Of a stretch of DNA of 64,000 nucleotides, positions 10,590-22,888 are shown in pieces. Numbering within the stretch: position 1 is the stretch's first letter; each line of letters starts with the position of its first letter. A program made the translations under genes and the position numbers. The notes under the pieces were generated by a model. That model was not told the origin of the DNA. It did no database searches and saw nothing but the letters and a program-made list of their open reading frames with translations. The stretch is from Pararge aegeria (lineage: Eukaryota > Arthropoda > Insecta > Lepidoptera > Nymphalidae), in assembly GCF_905163445.1 (NCBI RefSeq), contig NC_053202.1:10974001-11038000 (forward strand), read 5' to 3'.

Positions 10590-11640
10590 GAAATATATAT
10601 TAAATAGTATATTTAATGCTATTTAATAAATATATATTAAATTTTATATTTATTCGAAATCGATTCAAAATAAATAGTTTCGATATCAGCATCTTTGCCC
10701 GGCAACGAATGTCGAAGGACACAACACTGAAAGTACGCACAATATTTCCAGTAAAGGTTAACAAAAAAAAATCACTTTTAACTCACTCTTGATTATTTTA
10801 AATTCCTCCTTTTAAACTAAAACTATTATCACAATAAAATATCACACCCACTCGCAATTATCTTTTAACTATAATTTAGGTAAAATTAAAGTAATTTAAG
10901 AAAATATTTCCCACATGTCCATCTGGTTTGAGGACCAGAATTGAAAGACATTTTACGCTAAGAAGCATAATTCATACTTTAAAAATAGTAGTATAAGAGG
11001 CAGCGAACAGTTGATAGCTACTTTTTTTACCGGTCTGAAATATTATTGATGTAACACTCAAATCTTATCACACTAATTGTGCATGATAGTGATAAAGTTT
11101 GGCATCACAAAGGATTTTGAACAAATTACGTCCATCTATGTACCATTCTAACTACTATAAGCATTGACATCAAAGATAACGAAGAAAGACTATAACCTTT
11201 CAAATATGCATAGCAATTTTGAAATGATTTCATAAAAATACCTTTATTTTTGTTTTACTATTAATGGAACTGGTGTGATTAGCTCTGATAAATACGCGAT
11301 GGATTTCTTGCCCAGACGAAGAACTACACAAGAATTATGTGACAAAAGAGCCACGTTAGAACCCGTTTTTTTGGCGTTGCGGAACGCATAAAGTCGACGC
11401 TGGTGGAGGTTCTCCATTCTCGGACGAAAATTGCGCAAAATTTGTCTAGGCATATACTTTTCCAGTCGGATTTTCTAGACAATTTTTTCCAGGACTTTCT
11501 GTCCTCGGTAGTCAGGTAACCTATTTGAGCGTTCTTGAGGCCACAGTTTATGACTGACATTCAAGTTTGTACGGGTCTGCCCCGATCTCTTGGGCCCAGC
11601 CGGTGCTTATGTTAAGCTCTTTCCCAGTCATGTGAATGTT
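10590..11640. other. Intergenic stretch with a weak ORF pair
   Basis: No repeat termini seen. On the minus strand, 11324-11560 gives a 78-codon open stretch containing GYLTTEDRKSWKKLSRKSDW, overlapped by a second frame. I do not recognise it and no splice pattern supports it; it may be a dead TE fragment. Confidence 0.3.
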
Positions 11641-11800
11641 TTAATCCCAACGATAACGATAAGACACCGTGTACACGACTAATATTGAAGCATCAAAAAC
11701 TACTCTACTTTAGAAACTAATTCTCTAAAACACCATAAAATGGGAAAAAAATTGTGAGCTCGTAACATTACGCGGGTGAAAGTGAGACGTGCTTAAATAT
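11640..11800 (+). repeat. Unclassified repeat R-A, copy 1
   Basis: Contains 'gactaatattgaagcatcaa' and 'gtaacattacgcgggtg'. Both recur at 53395-53600, in reverse at 51440-51680, and in part at 17865-17950. No coding capacity. Confidence 0.6.
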
Positions 11801-12167
11801 GACGTGCTGTACAAAAAGCTTTAAACAAATAACCACAGACTCTTAAACTATGCGATAATAATCAACTTTTCTGTAATCAATACGCATTTAAGTCATCGGA
11901 ATACGGTTCAGAATTAATCATGAAAGCTGCGTCTTTAGGCACTGCCCGTGGTCGGTGTCACGTAATGATAACCGTAGATAACGGGGGAAGGCGGATTATA
12001 ACATTTCGTTAATTGACGATTTTTGTAGGTATATTATATAACTGATAATTTGCTAAAAAGTTTTTATCTTTAACGCGTAGCGCCATCTTTTAACACATGT
12101 TTTGTTTTTCTATTCTAATACTAGTTGCGCATTGCGATGTTACCTGCAATGAATAACACATTTGACC

Positions 12168-12402
12168 TGCGAATCTGCTTTCTGTGTCCTAGGCCGTGGG
12201 TTCGATTCCCACAACTGGAAAATGTTTGTGTGATGAACATGGTTGTTTTTCAGTGTCTGGGTGTTTATCTGTATATTATAAGTATTTATGTGTATTATAT
12301 TAATAAAAATATTCAACAGCTATCTTAGTACACATACCACAAGCTACGCTTACTTTGGGGCTAGATGGCGATGTGTGTATTGTCGTAGTATATTTATTTA
12401 TT
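12168..12402 (+). repeat. SINE1 copy, 5' truncated
   Basis: B box 'gggttcgattcccac' is intact and the tail reaches 'gtagtatatttatttattt'. The A-box part is diverged. Confidence 0.8.
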
Positions 12403-12630
12403 TGGTTGCTTTGTTAGGACGTGAAGGAAGAACGATATTTGGTGTAAAAATACGTATGTTCCTGGAAACCCATGTAAACCGTGGGAATTTGATATTTTTC
12501 CAGGACCAAAAGTAGCCTATGCTCTCCGTCCCTTCAACTAACTCTATGCCGAAATTCGAGTCGATTGGTTTGGGCGTGAAGGCACGACAAACAAACAAAC
12601 TTTCGTATTTACTCGTAACATTAGTATGGA
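12403..12630 (-). mobile_element. Helitron-like fragment
   Basis: Its right end reads, on the minus strand, as a degraded 'actaatgttacgagta' followed by 'aagtttgtttgtttg', like Helitron 5' ends here. The 3' end is not visible. Confidence 0.4.
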
Positions 12631-12789
12631 TTATAAAGAAGATTTGATTTTATGGATAAACTCAAAAATACTTGAGCAATTTAAAGATTTCTTTCGCACA
12701 TCAACATCGCAATCTTCTTAGGGATGGTGTGAATTTATTTGTGCGTCCAAAAACAATGCAAACGCCCCGCGTATGGACGTTGCGCTATC

Positions 12790-13216
12790 CAACCAAATAA
12801 ATAAATAAATATTATCTGACAAAAATATAAATATAAATATTCAAAAAATATAAATATTATTGCGTTACCAAATAAATAAATAAATATTATCTGACAGATT
12901 GTCATATAGTAATTGTACTATATGACAATCTGTCAGTTAATATTTATTTATTTATTAGTAGAATATGTCATATAGTAATTGTACTATATAACATATTCTA
13001 CTTATGTTATAGTGTAGTGTGTAGTGATGGGTCATAGATACCAAATAAATAAATAAATATTATCTGACTGATTACTAAGTAATTGTCGTATAGTACAATT
13101 ACTAAGTAATTGTCATTTAGAAATTGTACTATATGACAATCTGTCAGATAATATTTATTTATTTATTTGGTATCTATGACCCATCACTACACACTACGCT
13201 ATAAAATAAGTAGAAT
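12790..13216. repeat. Cluster of nested palindromes (MITE-like)
   Basis: About 12994-13070 and 13142-13216 form arms of roughly 75 bp, sharing 'gtagtgatgggtcatagata', with few mismatches. An adjacent palindrome spans about 12874-12955 around 'gtcatatagtaattgtacta'. (AAAT)n motifs occur in the arms. No ORF. Confidence 0.75.
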
Positions 13217-13560
13217 AATTAAAAACCAAACTAAATCAATAAACTTAAATTAAATATTAATATGCAATATAAAAAAAAGGTACAAATTAAAATGTCTGCG
13301 TCCAGGCAGCCCTACGTGGAGTTTAATATGTATACAACTTGTAAATTGGAGAGTATCGATCTATTAGTGCTTTCAGAATGCCGTTACTGCTTACCCACGT
13401 TCTTTTCATCAAGGATGCTATTCGTTTTCTTCTGATGGCAAAAAAGTCATCAGTATGAGCCCATATAATATAGGGCAGTATACCCATCAAAGGGTATACT
13501 GCCCTATCCTGTGCCACTGTGTGAGAGTAGCAATCGGGCGAGCGTAATGTTGTTTATTTT

Positions 13561-14034
13561 TGACGTGACAACGTCTTATAAATTGGTTTGCCGGGTGACA
13601 CTTCAAGAAACTGCGTTACGCTCCGCTCACGTTATGCGCTCACAATGAGAGCGAGTGAGAGGCACGCGCCCGCCTAAGAGCGAGAGAGACAGACATAAAA
13701 AGTGAAAGGCACGCGTCCCTTTGTAGTAAACGCTGTTTCATTGTACGCAAATGTATTGCAAGTTATTGTATGTATATTTGTATATAAATACGTATGTATG
13801 TGTAAAGGTAAAAATAAAATTTTGTTAATATGAAATTCAGTGCGAGATTCTTTGTATAAATTAATGTTTTAAATATAATTCTTTGTATAAATAAATGTTT
13901 TAAATTGTTACTATTATTTCATCCTTCTTCCTACTATACGAATGAATATTCACATTAAAATTATTTTACCACTCAAAGTCGTTGTCACGTAACACTTTCG
14001 CCCGTATACCGACTTTACAGGCAACCAATTTTTT
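13561..14034. repeat. Unclassified about 480-bp repeat, copy 2 of 2
   Basis: Same orientation and ends as 1871-2367. It differs by about 24 deleted bases (after ggcacgcg) and a few substitutions, so the copies are young. Confidence 0.7.
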
Positions 14035-14234
14035 ATTTATTTTTATTATTTAAACTAATCAATACTAACTTAGTGGTTAAGGAAAAATGGTTACTAATTT
14101 ACTAACAATCTATGGATGGAAACTCTGAATTGAATGATTATTATTATTATTATAACAATGATAGATAAACGTTAAACGTTTAACGCAACTTTTTTGGAAG
14201 TCGCATTAGAAGTTTCACTAAAAAAAAAAGGGTT

Positions 14235-14640
14235 TAAGCCGTTGTCCACCGCGCTGGCCAAGTGCAAATTTCACACGCCTTTTTAAAACGCGGTTATGGA
14301 GAGTTCCGTGCCGGGGATAGGACTCGTTCCCCCCGAAAGTGGTGCCGAAGCCCTAACCAATAGGCTGTCACCGCTTGAACTTTAAATCATCATCATCATG
14401 TCAACCAATCGACGTCCACTGCTGGACATAGATCTTTTGTAGGGAGTTCCATAGTACACGGTCCTGGGCCGCTGGCCTCCAGCGGCTCCCAGCGACTCGA
14501 CTGATGTCATGTCCACCTCATTGGGGGCCGACCTACGCTGCGTTTACCGGTGCGGGGTCGCCGTTCCAACGCCGGTCTTAAAGTCGCTGAGCAACGACAT
14601 TCAGCCTGGACAATGTCAGTTTAAATATTGTCTTTGGACG
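14235..14640 (-). mobile_element. SINE3 fragment and RTE-like LINE 3' coding remnant
   Basis: 14235-14390 is SINE3 body. 14395-14640 on the minus strand encodes remnants such as RRWNGDPAPVNAA and VLWNSLQKIYVQQWTSIG with stops, the usual C-terminus of RTE-type reverse transcriptase proteins. Confidence 0.55.
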
Positions 14641-14772
14641 AACGCCACCGTGGCATCAATTGGTCAGTCTATATAAAGATTGGCCCTCATTAAACAAAAT
14701 ATTGGTTTCCTTTACGTAGGTGTAAGGAGCGGGACTGTGTGCGGGACTGAAAATCGTATTCATTACATTCAC

Positions 14773-14863
14773 ACAGGTCTTACGAGGCGGTCAATGAATA
14801 TACGAACGAAAGGTGTTCGTATATTCATGTTCGTATATTCATTGACCGCCTCGTAAGACCTGT
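14773..14863. repeat. Perfect 35-bp inverted repeat (hairpin)
   Basis: 14773-14807 is complementary to 14829-14863 without mismatch. 'gttcgtatattcat' is also repeated in tandem at 14815-14828 and 14829-14842. Loop is 21 bp. Confidence 0.85.
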
Positions 14864-14888
14864 ATTATCATCATTAACCCTTTAAGCA

Positions 14889-15040
14889 CTAGCTGTTGCC
14901 CGGGACTTCGTCCGCGTTTGTTTTGGTTTTAAAAGCATCCCGTATATAAGATCATTTCATTTGCGAGATGTGTAGCATTCAATTAAGGTATAGTTCTAGA
15001 GAACGATTACAATGAATAAAGCATAAATAAATATTCTTTA
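14889..15040 (-). mobile_element. Helitron 3' end fragment
   Basis: Starts ctagctgttgcccgggactt, the complement of the 'gtcgcgggcaacagctag' terminus. The matching 5' end is not seen. Confidence 0.55.
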
Positions 15041-15329
15041 TGATAAAACTATTTATTTGAATAAAAATTAATACTGCGATATTGAACTTAATACTTTTTA
15101 ACTAACTACTACAATTTTAAAGAAAATAAATGTAATTTTTCATGATTTTCCATAAAAAAATACATCTATGTCGACGAACAAAGCAATGCCTAAATAAGTA
15201 ACGCCCAATCTAAGGAGATTCCTAGGCATACGTCATCCGTTCACCAATATTCATCACCTGAGAATTGGTAAACGTTTTTTCTGTAGACATCGCCTTAATA
15301 ATTAGGCATTTGATTTAGGCGAATCTTTT

Positions 15330-15910
15330 TTTATTTAGCCACAAGTTTGCCCTTGACTGCAATCCCACCTGGTGGTCGGTGATGATGCAGTCTAAGGTGG
15401 TAGCGGGCTAACCTGTTATTTAGTATGGTAGTCATACCGCTTATTGGTTTCTAATCCGAAACACTAATTTCAATTTCAATTTCTTTATTTGCAGATTGAG
15501 TTAGGTACATAGTTGGTGGGTACAATAATATAATAGTGCTACAATCGCCATCGATTGGCATGCAAATTTGATTTCTTAAAAGCTATGTCTTTGCAATGCT
15601 CTTTTAATTAAATTCTTATCCAGTGTTTAAATCAAATAATAATAATATGCAACAAATCTATTTATAAAATGTATGTCAAAGATCTATAAAATGTCACATA
15701 AATATTCTTTAATATCATAATATCGCTTTTTAAGTAAGAACTCCTTAATTTTACGCTTAAATGATAAAACATTCAGGTTTCTGACCGCCAATGACGCTGG
15801 TAGCTTATTATAAGTAATAGGTGCCATATTAAAGATACTAAATCGCTTAGCGGCGCGTCTTTGTCGGAAGGGGGGTAACTAGCCACGGCCGAAGCCTCCC
15901 ACCAGACAAA
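15330..15910 (-). repeat. Two SINE2 fragments
   Basis: 15330-15465 holds the tail portion (gatgatgcagtctaaggtgg). 15839-15910 holds 'ggggggtaactagccacggc'. Between them, about 15466-15838 is AT-rich sequence with a LINE-like 'caatttcaatttctttattt' start. Confidence 0.5.
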
Positions 15911-16059
15911 TGATGTTTAGTGTAAACAGGCATAAATCCCACTGCTGAGCACCTCTCCCATAGACTCACCATGCTGCTGAATTCTTCAACAGAAAAACCC
16001 AACAGTATATAATTGTAGCCCCAAGCCGGGATATAGACCATTCAACAGAACGGCCGTTT

Positions 16060-16354
16060 CCGAGGCCGATTAGCACTCAACAGAAAAAACCTATGCATCC
16101 TAGTGCGAGCGCTTACGGGGCACTGTGGGCTTAACAGGCACATGTTAAACCTAAAGCTGCAGGACACAGATCTATGTACACTCTGTATAGAGTCTGCGGA
16201 GACGCCGCTGCACTTAATCTGTTCCTGCCCCGCGCTTATGAATAAACGCAGCGCTCTTTTGGGGAAGTATATAATACAACCAGAGGATGCTAAACTTCTT
16301 CCAGCAAGGAAAGCGCTGCTATTGGCGGCGACCAATGCTTGCTGGGAGATCTAG
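16060..16354 (+). pseudogene. Non-LTR retrotransposon ORF2 C-terminal fragment
   Basis: Encodes LTGHCGLNRHM, then DLCTLCIESAETPLHLICSC and a short tail to a stop. LTGH-x-x-N-x-H followed by C-x2-C-x8-H-x4-C is the post-RNase-H segment of Jockey/R1-type elements. The upstream domains are missing. Confidence 0.65.
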
Positions 16355-16689
16355 ACAGCGTCGTCACAATAGATCATAGCCGGTCCGACGGTCGACGTGA
16401 CACCAGGGACCAGGCGAACCTGGGCCGCAAGCAGAAGAAGAAAGCCGGGATATACCAATCCGACCGATCGACTCGTGACCCGCAGTGGAATATGATAATC
16501 AACGAACAGACCGACCACTTAGTTGTTGTGTGTACCTACCTGATAAAAAATTCTAGCCAAGTTGCAATAATAAAATGAGTCGTCGAGAAAAACTCGCTTT
16601 AAATATGGAATGAATACTGATCAGTAAATGGCTCCCAAAGTAGTTATTAGTATGATTGATTTTTTTTTATTCCACTACAAGTTAGCCCT

Positions 16690-16750
16690 GGACTGCACTA
16701 ACGGGCTAACCGGTTAGACGTACTAACGGGCTAACCGGTTAGACGTACTT
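16690..16750 (+). repeat. Tandem duplication of about 27 bp
   Basis: 'actaacgggctaaccggtta' plus 'gacgt' occurs twice in a row. It derives from the SINE2 tail phrase 'gcgggctaacctg'. Confidence 0.7.
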
Positions 16751-17007
16751 TTTTTTTTAAATGTTTATAATATAAATGAGCTTTGTATTGTTTGCGAAAT
16801 GGGCAGCGACTTTTGTCTTTTGAGTTTAATTTTTCTCGTTGATGATAAATGTGACTAGCTGTGGCTCCCGGTTTTTCTTGCGTTACTGAGGAATTTGTCG
16901 ATACGGTTTGTTTTTATCAAAAAGTTATTTAAACCTTCCTACGTAAATAGTACCTACCTAACCTACCCCGGCTTGTTACAAGTGTAATTTCATGATGATC
17001 GGCAAAG

Positions 17008-17250
17008 TGACGACCTCCCTGGCGCAACGGTGAGCGCTATGAATTTAAGTAAGAGGTATCGGCTACGATTCCCAGCAGGAGCAATTTAGGAATTTATAAT
17101 TTCTGAATTTTCTCTGCTCTGGTCTGGTGGGAGGCTTTGAAGTCCACCAATGGGCACTGGGCTAGCGTCGTGGACTTCGGCCTTAACGCCTTCACATTGT
17201 GGAAAGAGACCCGGGCCCTGTAGTGGACATAATGAGTTGATATGATGATA
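17008..17250 (+). repeat. SINE2 head joined to a reversed SINE3 body
   Basis: 17008-17140 has 'gacgacctccctggcgcaac' and a degraded B box. From about 17140 the sequence is reverse-oriented SINE3 (gggcactgggctagcgtcgt ... gacccgggccctg). Confidence 0.55.
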
Positions 17251-17291
17251 ACTACCATACGCCTGCCGGGTGCCTGCCTCTCGGTATTCTA

Positions 17292-17747
17292 TCCCTACTG
17301 ATATTATAAATGTCAATGTAAGTTTGTTTGTTACGCTTTCACGCAAAAACTACTTAACCGATCCTCATGAAACTTTGTACACACATTCTTGGAAGTGTTA
17401 GAAGTAATATAGGACTTTTTATCCTGACATTAAGCTCGGTTCCTTTGGGAGAGGGGAAGATAGTGTTTGACGATTTTACACCAAAACTCCGACAAATTAT
17501 AACCAATTTATATAATTATTTTTGTACTATAGAGGTTATATAATATGTGTTTATTTTTACCCAAACTTTGTGTAGATCTGAATGTGGTTGGAGACAGAAC
17601 TCCTCAGCGGATAGCAGCCCCTCATTTAAGGCTTAGCGATATTGAATACTTAAATTTTTGTTAGAACTACGACTAAAAACTGCCATCATCATCATGCCAC
17701 ATCAAAAAACAAAATCAAACGCAGACGAAGTCGCGGGCAACGGCTAG
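17292..17747 (+). mobile_element. Non-autonomous Helitron, full length (456 bp)
   Basis: 5' TCCCTACTGATATTATAAA; 3' 'gtcgcgggcaacggctag' followed by T. The interior matches 18472-18924 throughout. Confidence 0.82.
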
Positions 17748-17864
17748 TCTGTAAATAAAGTACCTCTACAGCCTCTGAAGTATTAATTCGGTTTTCATTT
17801 ACACGTTGTATTTTGACAACTTACTTTTTTGACAATGACATTGGGGGTGCATTACTAGTATCTT

Positions 17865-18137
17865 TTTTTTAGCATAAAATGATGAAAATGGGAAAATGTT
17901 TGTGAGCTAGCAACATTCCGCGGTTGTAAAGTGAGACGTGCTCGGGGAGTCTTCTCTGTTCGCGGACACAATAATTAAATAAATAATAAATATACTACAA
18001 TACACACATCGCCAACTAGCCCCAAAGTAAGCGTAGCTTGTGTTATGGGTACTAAGATGACTGATGAATATTTTTATAATTAATATACATAAATACGTAG
18101 AATATACATATAAACACCCAGACACTGAAAAGCGGTG
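17865..18137 (-). repeat. R-A fragment next to a SINE1 fragment
   Basis: 17865-17950 shares 'gtgagctagcaacattccgc' with R-A. 17970-18137 is reverse-oriented SINE1 tail and body, ending before the tRNA head. Confidence 0.6.
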
Positions 18138-18471
18138 AAACGATGAACTGAAAGACACTGAAGAAAGGATTCTGTATACTCTCAATTCTGTGCCTGTAGC
18201 CCTCTAAGTTATTTATTTGGAGGTCCTATAGCTATTTAACCTTCATGATTAAATTTAAGTAGCCCACATTAAATATCACCGGAAATAGAAAACAAAACTG
18301 AAGGCCTTGCAACAGATAATAGATACGGGTGAAGGAGAAAACGAATTGTAGATATAATTACGTACTTAATAATCATCCGTGACGGTATCCATACGTAAGA
18401 AAAGAGTGACTACTTTTCTCACTTTGAATGCATGAATGAATGAATGATTAATCCCTATCCCCATCCCCCCA

Positions 18472-18924
18472 TCCTACTTATGTTATAAAAGTAATTGTAA
18501 GTTTGTTTGTTACGCTTTCACGCAAAAACTACGTAACCGATGCTCATGAAACTTTGTACACATATTTTTTGAAGTGTTAGAAGTAATATAGGACACTTTT
18601 TATCCCGACATTAAGCTCGGTCCTTTGGGAGAGGGAATGAAAGTGTTTTTACACCATAACTCCAACAAATTATCTCCGATTTAAATAATAATTTTTCTAC
18701 TATAGAGGTTATACAACACATATTGTGTTTAATTTTGCCCAAACTTTGTGTAGATCTGAATGTGGTTGGAGATAGAGGACAGAACTCCTCAGCGGACGGC
18801 AGCAAACCCCTCATTTAAGGCTTAGCGATACTGAATACTTGAATTTTTTTTAGAACTACAACTAAATTGTACGCCACATCAAAGAACAAAATCAAACGCA
18901 GACGAAGTCGCGGGCAACAGCTAG
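18472..18924 (+). mobile_element. Non-autonomous Helitron, full length (453 bp)
   Basis: 5' TCCTACTTATGTTATAAAAG; 3' 'gtcgcgggcaacagctag'. It is followed at once by the 3' half of a SINE1 (18926-19015). Confidence 0.82.
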
Positions 18925-18925
18925 T

Positions 18926-19015
18926 AAAAAATATTCATCAGTCATCTTAGCACCCATAACAAAAGTTGCGCTTACTTTGGGGCTAGATGGCGAAATGTGT
19001 ATTGTCGTAGTATAT
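18926..19015 (+). repeat. SINE1 3' half
   Basis: Starts inside the SINE (aaaatattcatcagtcatct) and runs to the usual 'gtagtatatt' tail. The 5' half is missing on the other side of the Helitron. Confidence 0.75.
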
Positions 19016-19289
19016 TATTAGTAATTTTGTACATTGTACATCTAGAAAAATAATGAATAGGTTACATATAAACTAGCGTACTATTTCTTGTACTTGACTA
19101 ACACAGAGGTTAATAGAGAATTCAAGTTATTTAACTATAACATAATGTTTAAAACGACAATGTTGCATTTAATTTGTTACATCAAGGTTAATAACTGTAT
19201 GATTAACTATCTTCTGCCAACGACTTTGTATGCGTGGACTTCCAAATTGGGTCTAAAGCTTCGCTCGTTAACAATTTTTAATGGCCCTC

Positions 19290-19442
19290 AGAAACTACTT
19301 AAGGAATCGAGATAAAAGGTAGCCTATGTACTTTACCATATCAAAGGCTACTTGCATGCCAGATTTCATCCAAATCCGTTCAGCCGTTTTTGTGTGATTG
19401 AGTAACAAACATCTACACTTTCAAATTTATAATATTGGTAGG
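19290..19442 (-). mobile_element. Helitron-like fragment
   Basis: Ends with 'aatttataatattggtagga', the complement of a Helitron 5' end. It contains the 'aaatccgttcagccgttttt' phrase common in such elements. Confidence 0.45.
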
Positions 19443-20270
19443 ACAGTAGGATTAATTTCTTACTAACGTCGTTGCGTTGTACTGTGTGGCGAGCGTTCAT
19501 CGGGTTGATTGACCGCTCCTACTTTCACTGAGTATTTTGTAGGAGTTCAAAAAGGAGTTTTCAATAGCGTTCCATAAACGAAACCTACAAAACCGGTTGA
19601 ACCTTTATGATATTCATTTTGACTAGTTTTTCTTAACCCCGAATGCTGCCATGCCATACTACATGTAATTACGCGCGCTAACAATACATACGGGGAGCGC
19701 ACGACCGCCAATTTGTTTCTGCGATTCATGAACGAACTACCTTCAACGTTGATACAAAAAATATTAATTTTAATGTATAAAAACATTAAACCTAAAGTGG
19801 AAGAATATTTTGTAGCTAAGTTAGGCTGACCCTTTTGTGTCTAATAAAGTAAATTATTATTTATTTTATTACTAACTATTATTAAAAGTTACACGCTTAC
19901 TTATTTTCTATTGTTCTACAATGTAGTAGTGTTTTTTCTGAGAGCTGGTTTTTTTTTAATTTTTTTATTTTCTCTATCTAAATACTTAAGGTAATCGTTG
20001 CAGATAGGCAGCGAGGACAAAACCCTGCGGTTATTTCGTTGCTTTTCTACTAACCATTTTGTATAAATAAAAAAAATTGGTATGAGTAAAGACTTATGAA
20101 GACTTATGTAAATAGCTATTTAACCGTCCTTTTTCCGGTTACTTGCATAAATAGCCACTAGTCGTAATAGGTAAGTACTTATAATTTATCATCATGGTAT
20201 TTAATTACGTTATTGTATGGATGACGTAGATGCATTGATACACAGAATACAAGATACCCCGTGACATCAT
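19443..20270. other. Intergenic stretch, nothing recognised
   Basis: Mostly AT-rich. A minus-strand open stretch of 79 codons at 19547-19786 shows no family resemblance. No repeat termini found. Confidence 0.35.
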
Positions 20271-20275
20271 AATAT

Positions 20276-20525
20276 TTGACGACCTCCCTAATGGAAAGTC
20301 CCGGTTCGGATTCCAGGCAGTGGAATTTATTATTTCTGAATTTTCTATGGTCTGGTCGGGTGGGAGGCTTTCGCCGTGGCTAGTTACCACCTTACCGACA
20401 AAGACGTGCAGAAACAAATTAGGGGGTATGACTATACCATACTCCCATACAGGTTAGCCCGCTACAATCATAGACTGCATCATCACTTACCAAGTGAGAG
20501 TGCAGTCAAGGGCCTACTGTATATT
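20276..20525 (+). repeat. SINE2 copy
   Basis: Head 'gacgacctccctaatgga' with a partly deleted A box, B box 'cggttcggattccagg', body, and the long tail 'tgactataccatactcccat' with 'gcatcatcactta'. Confidence 0.7.
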
Positions 20526-20624
20526 ATACTACTACTGTATGTATATATTCCTTTTAAAATGGCGACAAAGTGGTGTTACCATAGAACCCTCCTACCAATC
20601 GAGCGATACTCTATAGAGGTTCAT

Positions 20625-20770
20625 CGTTATCAGTATCAACCTATTACTCAGAGCACGGGTCTCCTCTCAGAAACCCAAAGGTTTAGGTTGTAGCCCATCA
20701 CGCTGGCCACGTTCGGAGACTCCACACGCCGTTCAGAACATTATGGAGAAATATCAAGTGCGTATCTTGG
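20625..20770 (+). repeat. SINE3 fragment
   Basis: Contains 'gagcacgggtctcctctcag' and 'atcacgctggccacgttcgg', matching the body of SINE3. A further piece (caacggtgaaggaaaa-like) lies near 20.97 kb. Confidence 0.5.
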
Positions 20771-21203
20771 GTTTTTTGTATATCAACATTGTATTTATTT
20801 TAATTATGCATCAGTGCATAGTAATTAGCTACCTAAACCTGCGTTGATAATACCTCAGTAGTTCAATTGATGATATTCTTGTGGCTTCCGACAGAGTTCG
20901 ACCGCCGGCACGCAAGTGTAACTTTACGGAGTTATGTGCGTTCTAATCAATTGAATATCACTTGCTTTAACGGTGAAGGAAAAACATCGTGAGGACACTT
21001 ATCCGTTTTCTAGCCGCGGGAAGAGGAGGGGTGGTAGCAACAACAACTGTATTCTGATCTGCCATCACCGCAAACTATATACACAATACATACAAAAAAC
21101 TAGGTATGAGTTTAGAAAAAATATCTCGTAGAAAAAACATAAATTGAATTACATTTTAAACTTTATCTTTATTCATTAACTTCGGTAAATGACATTTAGT
21201 TTT

Positions 21204-21510
21204 TTAAGCGAAGACAACTATTATATATTCTGTACCGAAGGCCAAACCCACTGGCTTGTTAGCTTTAAGACTCTCATTGAACCGGCTCGATTGCATTCTG
21301 AGAATTAAAACAATAATAATATTAGCCGTATCGTTCGTAAAAAAGTTTGCTAACCGGTTAATATTTGAAAACCAGGGATCGAAATCTTTTAATTTTATAA
21401 TGAGCTTTTCCGTCGTGTGTGCGATGATCGAGTTCATTAACCTCTCATGTTCGATCTCGCGATCAGCAGCGCGAGCTAAAGCGAGTGGATCGTTCAGGCG
21501 TATGGTATTT
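21204..21510 (-). pseudogene. Unrecognised ORF fragment, possibly TE-derived
   Basis: An open frame on the minus strand encodes LNDPLALARAADREIEHERL, then KLIIKLKDFDPWF and KANKPVGLAFGTEYI before a stop. It has no ATG at a sensible place and no clear splice sites. It could be a decayed retroelement gag-like or other TE ORF; I cannot assign a family. Confidence 0.3.
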
Positions 21511-21566
21511 CTAAGTTACTTTGACCCGTGTCCACGTAAGAAACCGCCCTCTAGTGGCAGAATATA

Positions 21567-21811
21567 AATAAATATACTACGACAATACGCACATCGCCAT
21601 CTAGTCCCAAAGTAAGCGTAGCTTGTGTTATTCGTACTAAGATAACAGATTAATATTTGTTATGAATACTGAACATAAATACTTATAATATATAGATAAA
21701 TACCCAGGCACTCATGTTCATCACACAACCATTGTCATTATGCGGGAGACGAACCTACGGCCTTGGACTCAGAAAGCAGAGTCGCAGCCCACTGCGCCAA
21801 TCGGCAGTCAA
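21567..21811 (-). repeat. SINE1 copy
   Basis: Reverse-oriented, near full length, with a degraded B box (gggagacgaacctac) and A box 'cactgcgccaatcggcag'. Confidence 0.8.
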
Positions 21812-22177
21812 ATAGTCTTTCCCTGTACCATATTGTTTCAAAAACTAATTAGAACGACACTACAAACGCAATTGTGACGCGTTTTGTCATCGCTTTATAG
21901 AATGCATCGTTGAGTGATAAATATGCGAATTTAAAATACATGTTAATGTCACGTATTCGTTAAGCACATAAAAATACAATATAAATAAAGCATATTTATT
22001 TTGGAACAGGTTTTTAATAATAAATGATTGAATAAGGAAGGACAATATAATATGAATGTTGCAAAAAAATATTTGGGAGGCAGACATTTAAAAATTATTA
22101 ATTCCAAAACCTTATGAAAACAAGCTTTTAGATAAGCGTTGCTTCATAAGCTTTTAACACGTGATAATACTTTAAAC

Positions 22178-22260
22178 AACCGCCCCGTTGGTCTAGTGGT
22201 TAGAATTTTTACTACGGACCACGAGATCCTGGCTTCAATTCACAGGTCAGGTCAAAATTT
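22178..22260 (+). repeat. tRNA-like SINE head
   Basis: 'cgttggtctagtggttagaa' and 'cacgagatcctggcttcaat' resemble the two halves of a tRNA-Asp/Glu-type gene, but a mutated B box, the lack of a foldable acceptor stem and the trailing non-tRNA sequence point to a SINE head. Confidence 0.5.
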
Positions 22261-22888
22261 ATTTTTGAAGTTATACTTCTTTTGGCGCGTTAGGGAAAAA
22301 AGACGCGTCACAAAAAACCGACACCCTGAAGTTAGCTATAAAGTTTGACAGTGTACACTTTGAATTGTCAAGGTCTGCGGATTAAATTGTACAAGAATCT
22401 CAAATTTTAATGTTGATTGAAACTTGGTAGTCCGATAACGAGTCCATTTGTGTTCCAGATTTAATTTTATTTATTATGTCCATTTCTTTAATTAAGAAAT
22501 ATTTTTTTGTGATATTTAAATAAACTTTATTTAACTAGATAGTGCGTTATAATAATCTATCAAGGTATGAAATATATTATACATGTTTTAAAACTTTTTT
22601 TTTCTAGAATGATTCAAAGATTATATAGATAGGTACTTACAAAGAATTGTTTAGGAACGTACAAATTGAGGCCTTTCATATTATGAGTTATTATCTCATA
22701 CAAGATTAATATTTATATATACTTGGGGTGTTCAATAGTGAGAATGAGTTGCCTTACTCTTTGGAAGGAAAAAAAAAGTAAAATACTGGCTGGTAAAGCT
22801 GGCATTTTGATTAGATTCGTCCGTTCGTCAAACAACTAAAAAACAAGATCTCGATCACGTTTACTGTTACTGGCTCTTTGTATGCAGA

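Noticed and set aside
11324..11560. Minus-strand 78-codon frame with charged residues
   Set aside because: No recognisable domain or splice context; kept only as a remark on the intergenic stretch.
22178..22260. Possible tRNA-Asp/Glu gene
   Set aside because: The second half has mutated B-box bases and the acceptor stem does not close.
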